Source of the DNA: Brachionus rotundiformis
Lineage: Eukaryota > Rotifera > Eurotatoria > Ploima > Brachionidae
NCBI GenBank assembly: GCA_016802295.1
Contig: JAESIW010000138.1
Location: 443,904 to 507,903, forward strand
Direction: 5' to 3'
DNA length: 64,000 bases
A program made the translations under genes and the position numbers. Within the stretch, counting starts at the first letter, position 1, and every line of letters starts with the position of its first letter. Positions 21,301-33,406 of the stretch are shown here, one piece after another. The notes under the pieces were generated by a model. That model was not told where the DNA came from, did no database searches, and saw only the letters and a program-made list of their open reading frames with translations.

Positions 21301-24300
21301 TGGCAGAATAATACTTATCATGAAAGAAAGTTGCTACGCATTATTTTATCAATTTTTCAAAAATCAATTTAAGAATTAGTTTTCAATTTTCTTTTTCATT
21401 AATTAAACCTAGGATTAAAAAAATTAAAGTCTTAGTTGTCATTAGTGGGTTAAGTCAGGATAAAAACTAAAATAAAGAACAATTTCTTCAAAATTCAATT
21501 TATTTGATGCGTAATTATTCCCAAAAGTATATATAGTATGAATAATTAAAAAATTGAATGTCTTAAATTCTTTTTGTTAAAATAAAAATATTTAAAAGTT
21601 AAAAAATGAGATAAAAAGTTGAAAATTTGACGCGTTTATAATAAAATTTATTGATTCAATTCGACAAGAAATTTTAAACAAATTTAGCAAAAAATCATTT
21701 CCTACTTTTATTTTAATTAAAAACTAATTTCTTATAAATCTAATTTAAATTAATGTACAATTTTGCCTTAAAAAATGAGCAGACAATTTCCAAATTGAGC
21801 TAATGATGATTTCAAAATTAAACTGCTAGTAATAAACCAAATTAATGTAAATTAAATATATTTAGATAAAATTTAAAAAGCTCAATCATGGGCTGATCAA
21901 ATTAGCTTCAAGTAACTTATTCGATATAAGATAAACTATGAAATTTTTTAATTTAACCCTGAAAAACTGTTTTATTTGTTATTTCGTGTATGATAAATAA
22001 TTATTTAAAAAAAAGGGTTTTAGATCTTCTAAATTCTCTTAAAGATCGTTTATTGCGAGAGATCAGTATTTAATAATGAACATAGAAAAATTTTATTTTT
22101 TTTACTGAAAATATCTTTAGATATTTGATACAGTAAATGATGATAATAAAGATGCAGTTGATTCGCAGAGAAATTTTTTTTGAGATTTTTAAATTTAATC
22201 ATAATTGTGGTCAGACAAGATGAGACATTGCAACAGCCTAGAAGAATCCATTTGAATATCTTAAAAATTAATTAATCATTTATTTAATTACTGATTACAA
22301 TCTCTAAAATGATAATTTAAAGTTTGCAAAAAATAATTCTAATCTAAAACTTTAAAAAAATTTAAAATACTAAAACAATCATTTTGATTAAATAAGATTA
22401 ATCTATTTTTTTAATTTACATTATCAGAAAATTTGAAAACAAATGTTGAAAAAAATAAAAACATTAATAACCAAATCTGTAATTCTTAGTGAACTAAAAA
22501 ACTTTATTCAAGTGCTAAGAATTATTTTAAATATCAGAATTTTTTACAATTTAATTTGAACAATCAATTGTTTTCTCAAGATAAAGATATTAAATAATTA
22601 AAAAAGCAAACAACCTCGGTGTTAAACTTTAAAACATTTTTGGCAAATTATTTTATTAGATAAGACTCGAGCTATTTTCTATAAATATATTTTCTTTTAA
22701 ACATCTGTTTAAAAATGAATATGATAAATATTAAATTCTTTGAGCAAACTCTTTAGGACTGAGCAAAAAAATCAGGCAACTAATTAAGGGAATTTTTTTG
22801 TTAAAATAATCTTGAAATCAGAATCAATAAATATCAAATTTTGGAAACAAATAAAACCTTAAAATCTAAATTAAAGTTTTTAACATGGATATCATTCGAT
22901 TGAAAATTAATCAAGAACAAACTTTAGGCTTTATATACCAAATGATTTTATAGAATTATGGAATGAACTAGATTTTAAGATTAAAAATATCTTCATTATA
23001 ATCATTCGAATAAAAAATTAATAAAAAAAAAATTCAAAATAATATATTTACCAGGAATGAAAACAATTTTTAAATAATTCGAAAATTAAAATTTGAAAGA
23101 TAATGAATAATTTAAGCGTGTCAATAAAACAGTAGCAAAGACAAAAATCCAATATGTAAATAGATTAGAATGTTTCTAATGAGAAATTTAATTTAGGCAA
23201 CCGTATAATTTTGAATTAATTTTTCGTCAAATTAAACATTTACAATAAAGAAAATATTTATTAAATAAACTAAATTAATCATTTTTTAAAAATGATTAGC
23301 ATGTTATATAATTTTCAAACAAATGAATCTAAAGAGAATTGTGAACATGGCAGCTCTGATATTTTTTCTTAAGTTTAATTAGACAAGCTAGTCAATTTAA
23401 TTTAAAAATTTAAAAGCAGCAAAAAAAATTAATCAAGATAAAATTCTAATTTAGGTATCAAAATGTTCAATTAATTTTTTCTAATATATTTAAATAGAGA
23501 ACATATTTTTGAAAAATTGATAATTTTCAATTAAAAAAAATCCAAATAAATGAAAAATATGGAAAATAAAAATCTTTTAATTTTGATTTCAGAACAAACT
23601 ATAATATAAGATCAATTATAAAAATCATTTTAATTGAGTTTTGGAGTAATTTTGCCAAACAGCAAATAGATAGGAAGTATTATGTAACATGGACGAAACA
23701 ATCTAACGAAATTAATTGACAAACTTTTTTGAAAGTTTTGATCATTTGCTTAATAAATCACGACTTAAATTAGAAATAAACAATGTATTTGACTTAATGC
23801 TTTTAAAATAGCTTTTTAATCAAAATTTTTTACAATTATAAAGTTTTGGGTAATTAAAAATTTTCTTTTCGTAAAAGTAGCTTTTTAATAACCTAAAAAA
23901 ATATCCGAAATTTCCTAATAATAAATGATAGATTTTACAAAAAAGATTGATGCATTAATTTGTTCAAATATTTCTTGTACAACTATCTTGAAAAAATTTG
24001 AAAGCTGTAAGCAAAGCTGTCATTCAGCATTTAATGGCAAAATTGATAAAATGGTTTTATCCAATTCTAGCCTAAAGTCCCGCTAAATAAGAGCAAGTCA
24101 AGAATCAGCTTTGGATATAAATTGTCAAAATCAAGACATATAGTTATTCTAAGTAAAATTTATATTTGATTGATTTTTCAATTGAACAAAAGTCAGAACA
24201 AAATTCAAATCGATAAACAAACAATAACCCATAAGGCTATTACTCAAAAAAATGTTTCTTCCGTTCTAAGCTTTTTATTGATTTATATGTTTTCCTATAC

Positions 24301-27065
24301 TAAATTAGATTGTATTATTCAATAAAATAAATGAAATTTTAATTAAATTTTAGAATTTTTATATATGATAAAGTAGCGAGTGAATCGAAATAACTGAGCC
24401 AGATTCTTATTAATAAATCAATCGAAAATAAATAATAGAAAAAGTTATCCATTTTAATTTCCACTTTTTGCTATAAACTATTTCCAAAAAATTTAGGATC
24501 ATTAGTTTTTTGTTTTTGTTTTTATCAAGAAGAGTTTAGATATAATCTAATAAGATAGCTTTAATTCACAATATTTATTGAGTTTTCAACTTTCATGATT
24601 TTAAATATAATTAAAATAAATGTAAATACTTCGAGGAATGACATGAGGGCTTCGAGGAATATATAATTAAGGATCTTACATCATCAAATCATCATTTGTT
24701 TAGATTAGAGTAATTTTAGAATCAATCTCAAGTCATGATATCCGATACAGCGATACAAGCTAGGTATTTTCTAATGTTATCAAAATAAGAATAAAAAAAT
24801 ATTAAATTTATAATTAAAATAAAATACTTAAAGAGATTTTGGTTCCTACAGCTTTTATTAGGATATTTCCTTTTAGACTAAAGGAAAAATAGTGGGAATT
24901 TATTTATTTTTTTAAACTTAAATAAGATATATTTTTTGATAAATATGAAATAAAAAGTAATTAAAATAAAATATTTTAGAAATCATGAACACATAAATAA
25001 TTTGACAACGTCGAGTACAATTTTTTAGGAATCAGTTTTAGAATAAAAAAAAGAGGTAATTAAATAAATTAGATTTAATTTGCTTTAGACCCATATTTTT
25101 ATTTTATTAAAATTCAAATCCCCATTTATAAGTAAACACACACACACACGCAGATTATTATCGGTACGGCATTTAGTTACCTTAATGATTTATTCAAATT
25201 CTTAATTAAATTTGGATAAATTTTATCTTTTGTCCAATGTGTCTAGTTTTTTGTAATTTAAATGACACTAGTCTCAGTTTCTTCTAATCCAATTCTTAAA
25301 TCACTTAAATGTTTAATCGAAATAATAATAAATTAGATCTATTTTAGATAAATATTAACAACATATTCTTAAATGATGTTTTCATTATATTTTTAAAAAT
25401 TTATTGCTATTTTCAATTTAATTAAAAAATAAAAATACAGATTTAAGAAAAAATCAATCAAAGTTTATGTTTAGTTCTAGTTTAATAAATTCGCCTGGGA
25501 ATAAAGTTAAAAATAAACTGGACTACTTGTCAATCAATGGGATTAGTATTTTTTTTAATTCTAAAGGCTTTATATTTTGAGGTAAGATACTCAAATAGTA
25601 CTTCTAAAATGATCAAATTAAGCGTCAATCTCAATTATTAAAAATAATTTATTTTCAAGTCTTATGAATAATTTAACAACAATTTTAACTAGAGAAATAA
25701 TTAAAAATTCCATTCTTTTGCTATTTTGTTCCTTTAATGTTTTAATTCATGTCATTTTGTTTTCAAAATTTGGCCTAAGAATAATTGATGATTCGATAAT
25801 AAAGATAATTGTATAGACTTTATTCGAACGTGCCTAAAACATTCTGGGTGATTAGCATGCTTCGGATTAGGGAAAAAATCGATCAATTCAGTCATCCCAA
25901 TATAACTGTGAGCTAAATAGCGAAACACAATAATCATGATAAAGTGAACAAACCGGCTCGTTGCATTTCAATAAATAATTTAATTTAGACCCGATAAAAT
26001 TATTAGTTGAACAATTTGAAACTATAGATATTAAGATATTTCGATAGAGATGAGTGTAAATTTTAGATTCTTTTACCCGGAGGACTCCGCTAGGCGACTC
26101 TTGCTCTCACAAAAATACTTAATTAAATACCTTTTTTGCATTTTCTAGGGAAATTTAAATAATTTGATATTTAAATTTTATTTATTTTCAAACAAAGGGT
26201 TACCAAGCTATATCATGAAAAATTGGTTTATTTTCTTTAGAAAGAGAATAAAAAGAATTTCTGAAATTTCCTGTGACATGGCTAAGATAATTTGATTTGT
26301 TTTAGACAACAATTGACTAGAAGATAGTTCAGTTTTTATTTTTCATAAATAAATGATTTTATTAAATTTTGTTTTTTATCTTGTAAATATTGATGAAAAA
26401 TTTTTTGGCAGATTTTTGGACCAAAAAATTTGTCTTTGACGAACAGTAACCATTTAGCTTTTAATTGGGAATTGTCTAATTGAATCATAAAGAGAATAAT
26501 TACAATCCTTTTCAATAAGATCAGTTAATAAATAATAATGAATTTAGCCTATTTTATTCATGTAATTTCACGGCTCGATTTTCACTTTGTAATTTAATTA
26601 TTGTCACCAGAATTTCCTTTAACTTAATTATGTATTTTAGTCTCCTAAGAAATAATGGCTATTTCTCTTCGACCCCAAGCAGAATTTAGAACGATTTTTT
26701 CCGCAAATTTCAAACCAGTTCTTATTTAGAAATTATTTTAGGCAAAAATTTTCTCCAGTTGAGGAATTGTATAATCCTGATAAAGTTAATTTTGATAAAC
26801 GCATTAAATAATATAAATATGTTTAAAGGTTAGAATTTTATCGGATTTAATTAACAAATTATCAGCAAAAAAATAAATAATTTTATTTTCTTCAAATTAA
26901 TAACATCAGATTGTGATAAGAATTTTTTAATAAATAAACTATCCAATTTTTATTAATGTTATATTATTAAAACTTTGACTATAAAAAAGCATATTTTTTA
27001 TTTAAAAAGCTATTTTATTAAAAACATTTTAGAAGAAAAAAGTTATTTTAAAATGAATTAGAAAA
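18355..27065. other. 8.7-kb gene-poor interval between divergent Kv2 and cadherin genes
   Basis: Very AT-rich DNA; I found no gene with recognisable family motifs. It must hold the promoters of both flanking genes. Small items: a hairpin GCCCGTATTATACGGGC at 19332-19348, a CA microsatellite at about 25135-25150, a direct repeat of CTTCGAGGAAT near 24632 and 24652, and a short GC-richer patch near 26075-26112. A 75-codon open stretch at 19041-19268 (-) is the longest here and is probably chance. Confidence 0.65.
27053..27061 (+). promoter_or_regulatory. Minimal upstream ORF (ATG AAT TAG)
   Basis: A two-codon ORF ends five bases before the cadherin start at 27066-27068. If it is in the mature leader it could lower initiation. 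An acceptor-like TTTTAG at about 27027-27032 lies upstream, so the leader may be trimmed only to just before it. Confidence 0.4.
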
Positions 27066-30000
27066 ATGACTTTAATTTTGTGTTGCATTGTTTTGGCCTA
27101 TCTGTTCAACATTACAAATCTAACTGAACATACACCTAATATATATTTCAAAAAATTATCACCGGTTCAAGTTTATGAAAATTTAGAAATTGGACACCAG
27201 ATTATTGATCTAAAGGAAAAAATAATCGATCTAAACAAAATCGACTATGAGAATACTCAGATTACATTCGAATTTTTGGAAGATCAAAAATTTGGTAACA
27301 TTTTAAATTTGGTTTCGCTCAAAGAATATTTTATCCTGGACGAATACTCTGGAATAATTAGAACGTCCAAATCAATTGATTTGGAACACTTCTGTAATAA
27401 TAATTTGTGTCATAATAAAAACATTAATAATGAAGTTTATTTAAACAAAACTTTACAGGAAGGATGTCGTCTAAGCTTTAAAATAAGAGCTAATAAATTA
27501 TCTGACAATAAATTGGTTTATCAAATATATTTTGATCTAATCATTCATGATATTAATGAATTTGGTCCAATATTTTCCCAAAAAAATCCTCTCACTTTTA
27601 GTGTAAATGAAGAATTTAGTCCGATTGAATTATTAATCGGTCCAGCTCCCAACGACTACGATTGCATGGACAGATCTCAGATTTTTTATAAAATAAAAAT
27701 TGTACAAGTCAATTACACCAATTATCAAAATCAATTAAATGAAGATAATTCAAATTTTGGCTTCAAAGTGGTAACCAAACAGGATATTTTATTTTTATAT
27801 TCAGATAAGCAATTAGATCGTGAGGCTTATCAAAGTGTTACATTAGACCTGATAGCCTACGACCGACAAAATTTCCATGAAGCAAAATCTGCGTTTTTGA
27901 GAATAATTATTAATATTCTTGATATAAATGATAATTCGCCAGTATTTAAAATGCCAGTGTACAGTCTTGAATTTGACGAAGGTTTGCCTTCAGGTACGGA
28001 ATTGATCCAAGTGGAGGCCACTGACTTAGATCAGGGTCAAAATGGTAGAATAAGCTTCGAATTTGCTTCTTTAACTGATAAAATAAGCAAAAATTTCTTC
28101 CTAAATGGAACCACTGGAATTCTCTATCTGAAGACTAAACTAACATCTGAAAAAAAAAACTGGACACTTCAAATAAAAGCAAGTGACCATGGTTCGAACC
28201 AAAAGTCTAGTTTTTGTCTAGTTCAAATCCAAGTAAAAGATGTCAACAACCATAAGCCAGAAATAGGGGTGAATTTTTTTGTCATACCTGGTTTAATTGA
28301 GCCTAAATTTGAGACCATACACAATTTTGACCAAAATACAATTCGAAAAGAAGACGTGGTATTTTTACCAAAGTCTTTAGAAATGAATACAGCAATCGGA
28401 ATTATGAGCATATATGATCCAGACTCAGGTTTAAATGGTCAGATTGATGGGTACGAAATTTTTACTGGAACCGGAAAACAAATTCCAATTTTTTTACAAA
28501 ATTTTGAAGACATTATTACTGAATCAGAAACATATTCTACAAATGTTGATATCAATGAAGCAATCAAAATGATGCTTGATGAAGAGCTTAACTCGTATAA
28601 AAAGGACAAAAATGAGCAAAAATTTTTAATTAGGACAAGATATAATTTTGAAAAATTTCAAAAATTTAATATTGAAGTAAAAACATCTGATAAAGGTTTA
28701 TTGAATCAGCAAACAGCAATAAAGACATTTAAAATGATTATCTTAAATACTAAAGTATTGAATAATCAATATTTAGATGAGGACGAAGTTGATGAAAATT
28801 TTATTTCATATGAAAATGATGTCAATGATTATGATGAGGAAATGAACTTATTCAGTCGATTGGGTTTAAAAGTCGACTTAAATGAAAACAATTTATTTCC
28901 AATTAGTCTAGCAAAGCTCACGCCTACCAATTTTGGTCACAATATGCCACTGAAATATGATCTCATTTTGCCAACAAATTACAACTTGAGACATAACACA
29001 ACAAATTATTCTAAAAAGTCAAACATTTTTCAATGTTCTCTAAGTTTATTTAAATATCTAAGCATAGATCAAAATGGTATTATAAGATTAAATAAATCAT
29101 TAGATCGCGAAATTTGTCAATATTTTAAATTCTATATCAAAGGAGAAAATATTAATGATAAGCGAATAAGTTCAATTATAACATTTAAGATAAGTGTAAT
29201 TGATATAAATGATAATCCCCCTAGATTCGACAAAAAACATTATAAATTTGAATATTTAAAAAGTATTAACCAGACTTTTAATATTCCTATTAGAGATTCG
29301 GATCTGTATTCAAGCTATAAGTTCCACATTGAAAGTCAAGATCATAGTGAAAAAATGTCCGATATTATTAAAGTACAGCATGATAAAAATTCTAAATCTA
29401 TAAATTTAATAATTAGCGAAAAAATTAATCATAAAATTAAAAATAAGTACTTATTTAATTTAATTGTGATAGAGACTGAAAGTATTGGTACTGGTAAGGC
29501 TAATTCTGATATTACATTAATTGAAATTGATGTTCTAAATGAGGAAGAGTTAAGACCTGCAGTTGATAGATTGTCTATATTTGGAGATTTGGCTCATAGA
29601 GATTTTTCCACCATAAAAATGCTAAATAATAACACTTTTTTTGTCTACACTGATTATGATCATTTAGTAGACAAGTTAAAAATTAAAGAGTCATCTCTAA
29701 GCAAGACATATCTAAATCTATTCAAAATAAAGGTACAAGACAAGAATCAAAAAAATTATGGAAAAATTGAGGAAATTAATTTTCTGATTCAAAATATAAA
29801 ATATTATGACTCATTGGGCAACTTTAAAAATAAAACAGAGTTTACATTTCCATCCAGAATTGACCAGACAGAACTATTTTTGTTGACTGAAACAGATGGA
29901 GTTCTCAATGCTGATTTGAACAGTTTCAAGCGACTTCATTCACAATTGGTTACGCCATTTATATCCATTATTGAGATTCAAATTCAAAATAAAACAAACC

Positions 30001-31007
30001 ATCTTTATACAAATTTAACAATTATCTTAAGCATGAACAAAGATAAGACAACTAGAATGGACATTCATGATTTAGAAAACTATTTAAAACAATTATATTT
30101 AATTGAATCAAATGGTGAAGTTCTTTCAAATCATATAGATAAAAATTTTTTGAAGAAAAAATTTAAAACTATTAGTCATGTTTTGGTAAATTCAAATTTA
30201 CCACTTCTAATATTGACAATAATAATTATTTTTTTATTAGTTATATTGATTGTTTTGTTTATAATTTCAATTATTTATTTGTTAACTTTTTGTAAATTTT
30301 TTGACTGTGAAAAAAATACATTAAAGAATGACCTTAAAGTAAATGATTGTCAGAGTTCTTTGATTTGTAAAGCTTCGGATAGTGATCAAAAAACACATGG
30401 ATGGTTGAGATTTAAAATTTCCAAAATGCTTCATAAAGAAAATAAAACAAAACTATCCTGTCCCAATATTTGTTTAACAACGTTGGAAACAGATAACAAT
30501 TCCAAATTTATTCAAAATAATGACCAAAATGATTATCTACTGGATAGTCCAATTTTAGTGCGTAAGATATATGAAAATATTGATAGTCAAACTAAAGACA
30601 AATATCTTAAAAAGTACCATCTTGAGTATTTGTTCGATAATCAGAATGTTAAAAACGAAAACCTTATAGGAAAAAATAATGAAAAAAAGACAAAAAAAAT
30701 TTCGTTCAAGTGCACTCAAAGTAAAAAAATTGAAGATAATAAGCTTACGAATGATTCAAGTAGTTTTGAGGATGATGATTTCATAATTCCACACCATAAT
30801 CCAAATTATTTGTATAAAAAAGGAAAAAATGACTCTGGAAATTGTTTTAACCAAGAGACTGTCAGCAACACATTTTATAATCAATTTGTTTTGAATAACT
30901 CAAAAGCCTCAACTAATCCAAATGATATTGTATGGATAAAAAATAACAATTCAAGTAATTATTTTAGTTTTGATCCAATTTATCAAAATAAAGAAATCAT
31001 TTTATAA
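27066..31007 (+). CDS. Protocadherin-like cadherin, intronless
   Basis: 1313 aa. A hydrophobic N-terminus (TLILCCIVLAYLF) acts as signal peptide. The ectodomain has several cadherin repeats marked by calcium-binding linkers: DINEFGPIF, DINDNSPVF, DVNNHKPEI and DINDNPPRF, with LDRE motifs (QLDREAYQ, SLDREICQ). One membrane span lies near residues 1045-1075 (LILTIIIIFLLVILIVLF). A tail of about 240 residues follows; I see no catenin-binding region. Large single-exon ectodomains and several linkers with the DxNDNxP pattern are protocadherin traits. Some linkers are degenerate, and a long insertion-like acidic stretch (about residues 570-610) interrupts the repeats. The role is presumably cell-cell adhesion. 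The exact subfamily is not clear. Confidence 0.87.
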   Translation: MTLILCCIVLAYLFNITNLTEHTPNIYFKKLSPVQVYENLEIGHQIIDLKEKIIDLNKIDYENTQITFEFLEDQKFGNILNLVSLKEYFILDEYSGIIRTSKSIDLEHFCNNNLCHNKNINNEVYLNKTLQEGCRLSFKIRANKLSDNKLVYQIYFDLIIHDINEFGPIFSQKNPLTFSVNEEFSPIELLIGPAPNDYDCMDRSQIFYKIKIVQVNYTNYQNQLNEDNSNFGFKVVTKQDILFLYSDKQLDREAYQSVTLDLIAYDRQNFHEAKSAFLRIIINILDINDNSPVFKMPVYSLEFDEGLPSGTELIQVEATDLDQGQNGRISFEFASLTDKISKNFFLNGTTGILYLKTKLTSEKKNWTLQIKASDHGSNQKSSFCLVQIQVKDVNNHKPEIGVNFFVIPGLIEPKFETIHNFDQNTIRKEDVVFLPKSLEMNTAIGIMSIYDPDSGLNGQIDGYEIFTGTGKQIPIFLQNFEDIITESETYSTNVDINEAIKMMLDEELNSYKKDKNEQKFLIRTRYNFEKFQKFNIEVKTSDKGLLNQQTAIKTFKMIILNTKVLNNQYLDEDEVDENFISYENDVNDYDEEMNLFSRLGLKVDLNENNLFPISLAKLTPTNFGHNMPLKYDLILPTNYNLRHNTTNYSKKSNIFQCSLSLFKYLSIDQNGIIRLNKSLDREICQYFKFYIKGENINDKRISSIITFKISVIDINDNPPRFDKKHYKFEYLKSINQTFNIPIRDSDLYSSYKFHIESQDHSEKMSDIIKVQHDKNSKSINLIISEKINHKIKNKYLFNLIVIETESIGTGKANSDITLIEIDVLNEEELRPAVDRLSIFGDLAHRDFSTIKMLNNNTFFVYTDYDHLVDKLKIKESSLSKTYLNLFKIKVQDKNQKNYGKIEEINFLIQNIKYYDSLGNFKNKTEFTFPSRIDQTELFLLTETDGVLNADLNSFKRLHSQLVTPFISIIEIQIQNKTNHLYTNLTIILSMNKDKTTRMDIHDLENYLKQLYLIESNGEVLSNHIDKNFLKKKFKTISHVLVNSNLPLLILTIIIIFLLVILIVLFIISIIYLLTFCKFFDCEKNTLKNDLKVNDCQSSLICKASDSDQKTHGWLRFKISKMLHKENKTKLSCPNICLTTLETDNNSKFIQNNDQNDYLLDSPILVRKIYENIDSQTKDKYLKKYHLEYLFDNQNVKNENLIGKNNEKKTKKISFKCTQSKKIEDNKLTNDSSSFEDDDFIIPHHNPNYLYKKGKNDSGNCFNQETVSNTFYNQFVLNNSKASTNPNDIVWIKNNNSSNYFSFDPIYQNKEIIL

Positions 31008-31520
31008 GTTTTTTTTGTTATTTATTTTATTGTTAATTTTAATGAATAAAATTAAACAAAAATTTACTCTGTAATATATTTTTTTATTGAGTCATTGAAT
31101 AATAAAATTATTTAACAATGAATTAAACAAAAGCTTGCATTCCATTATACTTTTATTTTGCTTATAATTCTATTTTTGAGAAAAAAAAAACAATAATTTT
31201 AAGAAATATTTCAAACTTTTATTTAAAAAAAGATTTCGATAATTATATACATTAATTAAATGTATTTTATTTAGTTTTAAATTAAGTTAACTAAATAATA
31301 AATATTTGATTGATTAATAATTAAAGTTAATTTTAAAACATGATCTGGCCTTGTTAATTCTATACTTGAATTTTTTTCCTAATTTAAGATTTTTCAACAT
31401 TTTGATCTTGCCATGGAAACTAAAATCTATAATTTTCACATTTTAATAGAAAAATTATTCATTTCTATTTATTAATTTAAATAAATTTATAAATAATTTT
31501 TTTTCGAAAATTTAACCAAA
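31008..31520. other. Intergenic, nothing recognised
   Basis: AT-rich spacer between the cadherin and CEP19 genes, both on the plus strand. No further gene is seen. Confidence 0.7.
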
Positions 31521-32204
31521 ATGGAATTTACATCTATAACTCCCATCCGCTTGGGACTAAAATTCGATCCTGCATCAATAGTTCTAGTCTATCGAGACCG
31601 GTCCAAGCTCAGGAATCGAACAATACCTGCAAAAAATTTAGATATTTTGAGCAACATTGCACTTTATGTAGACCAATTCAAAAAAGATCCAAAACATAAA
31701 AAATATTTTGAAAAAATATCTGACACCAAATTGGAAAAGATGTTTTTTATTCTACAGGACAATATGAAGGGGTACACTTTGAATGAGAGCTTAGACAGAG
31801 CCAAAAAATTTGACCATTCATTAAATGACTCTGATATAAAATCAAAATCAGATTATAATGACGATTTTCATGACACTGATGATGATGATGAGAAAAATCC
31901 ACAAAGTGTGTCGACTATTGATGAAGTTAAAGCCGGAAAAAACAAAGGTCTATTTGAGACAATAAAATTTACCGCAACGCAAGAAACTAATAAAACTATT
32001 GATTTACTTTCAAACAAAAATAAATCGACTTTTTATGATTTTGAAGACGAGGTTGAGGATGATATACCTGATCAAAATGATGAAGATAAAGATGATGATG
32101 AAAGTGATAGTGAAATATTAAATTTTGCGCGAAAGCCAAAAAAAGAAGATGAAGATAAGATAGAAACAGCGAAAAGCGATGATGAGTCAAATGGTTCTTT
32201 TTAG
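31521..32204 (+). CDS. CEP19: CEP19-like centrosomal protein
   Basis: 227 aa, single exon. The N-terminal part follows CEP19 closely in pattern: RLGLKFDPASIVLVYRD, then IPAKNLDILSN, then KDPKHKKYFEKISDTKLEKM and a helical segment. The remainder is a low-complexity acidic tail (runs of D and E) with basic patches, longer than in vertebrate CEP19 (about 165 aa). CEP19 sits at the mother centriole and recruits RABL2 and IFT-B to start ciliogenesis. The start is in a good context (ACCAAAATGG). It lies between a cadherin and a DOCK gene on the same strand, with ordinary spacing and no sign of an operon. Confidence 0.83.
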   Translation: MEFTSITPIRLGLKFDPASIVLVYRDRSKLRNRTIPAKNLDILSNIALYVDQFKKDPKHKKYFEKISDTKLEKMFFILQDNMKGYTLNESLDRAKKFDHSLNDSDIKSKSDYNDDFHDTDDDDEKNPQSVSTIDEVKAGKNKGLFETIKFTATQETNKTIDLLSNKNKSTFYDFEDEVEDDIPDQNDEDKDDDESDSEILNFARKPKKEDEDKIETAKSDDESNGSF

Positions 32205-33406
32205 GAAAATTGATGTACTTTAATTATTTCTTTTTTGTATATTTTATGCCAATATTTTTATTTTTATATTTTTAAAGATAATTAACAATAAACTTTTTAA
32301 TTTAAATGATTTTTTAATTCTAAATTTTTAAATTAAAATCACGAAAACATCAAATGAAAGGATATTACTATCAAACTAATAAATGATAATACTTTAAGTC
32401 TTTTTGAGACTTGCAATGTTAAATATCAACTTTAACTAAACCAAACTTAGTAAGGTAAACTAATTTAGAAAAATTGATTCTTTTTTAAAACTTGATTTTT
32501 AAATTTAAATAAATTTAGATTTATTTAAATACCTGAACCACATTACCAAGTTATTGAAAAATTTTACCAAAATTAATGAGTCCAAGTAGCTCTAAATTAT
32601 GCTATCTTAGTCCATTAGTGTTCAAGGAACTAATATTTAATTTTACAATTCCCTTTTGTTCCAAATATTTTCTTTAATAGAACTGGTTTTGTTAAATAAA
32701 GTAAAATAGAACAGAAAAATATGTTAAAATGTTCAAAATCATATATCTTATTTCCAAAAAATAACCAACTCATTCTGTAAATGCAGCATAGTTCTCCAAA
32801 GAATGATTTAAAAATACAATTATTTATGTTGTATCATGTTGGATTTACAGAATCAGGAACCAGTTTTTAGCTTTAAAAAATTCATAAGATTTTGAACATT
32901 TAAACATTTTTTTGTTCTATTTTACCAAATTTCACAAAACCAGTAAAGCTTATCTTAGTTCTTTGACCACTTAGGTCAAATTCTTGATTTTTTTTGGTTA
33001 TTTCTTGACATTTAAATAGGGTCCATATGACTAAGTTTATAAGTAAACTTAATAATCAAGTTTTAATTTTTTATCTTTATTTATATATATAAATATATTT
33101 AAATGATTAAATAGTAAGAAATTGATTATTTTATATCAAATATTGGCTTTATCAATACATGGATGTACATGGTTTTAGAATATTGAGGAAATAAACTTTC
33201 TTTTAAATTAAAGCCAAATTAGATGTCACTGACCAAAAATCGATTAATTTAATCAATAGGTCGAAATTAATTTGTGTTTAACATACATTGAACTTTAAAG
33301 ATAGATATTCTAGTCTTGTTTATAATCCTCTGGTCAAACAAATCACACAAAAAAGCGTTTTTTTTATTTTAGTTTTAAGTTAATGGCTAGCTAAGAATTT
33401 TGGTCA
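32205..33406. other. Intergenic upstream of DOCK gene
   Basis: Non-coding and AT-rich. It contains the foldback repeat at 32682-32944. An acceptor-like TTTTATTTTAG at 33362-33372 lies 35 bases before the DOCK start and could be a leader splice site. Confidence 0.6.
32682..32944. repeat. Foldback (long imperfect inverted repeat) element
   Basis: The sequence from 32682 (ACTGGTTTTGTTAAATAAAG...) and the reverse complement from 32944 (ACTGGTTTTGTGAAATTTGG...) align over about 110-130 bases per arm. Shared inner blocks include TAAAATAGAACA, GTTCAAAATC and TTCTGTAAAT. The centre is near 32813. There is no coding capacity; it is probably a MITE or foldback element of unknown family. Confidence 0.78.

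Noticed and set aside
25752..25937. 61-codon open stretch as a gene.
   Set aside because: Isolated, no recognisable domain, composition consistent with chance.
26075..26112. GC-richer patch near 26086 as a tRNA or other small RNA gene.
   Set aside because: No cloverleaf arms, A/B boxes or T-run terminator could be found.
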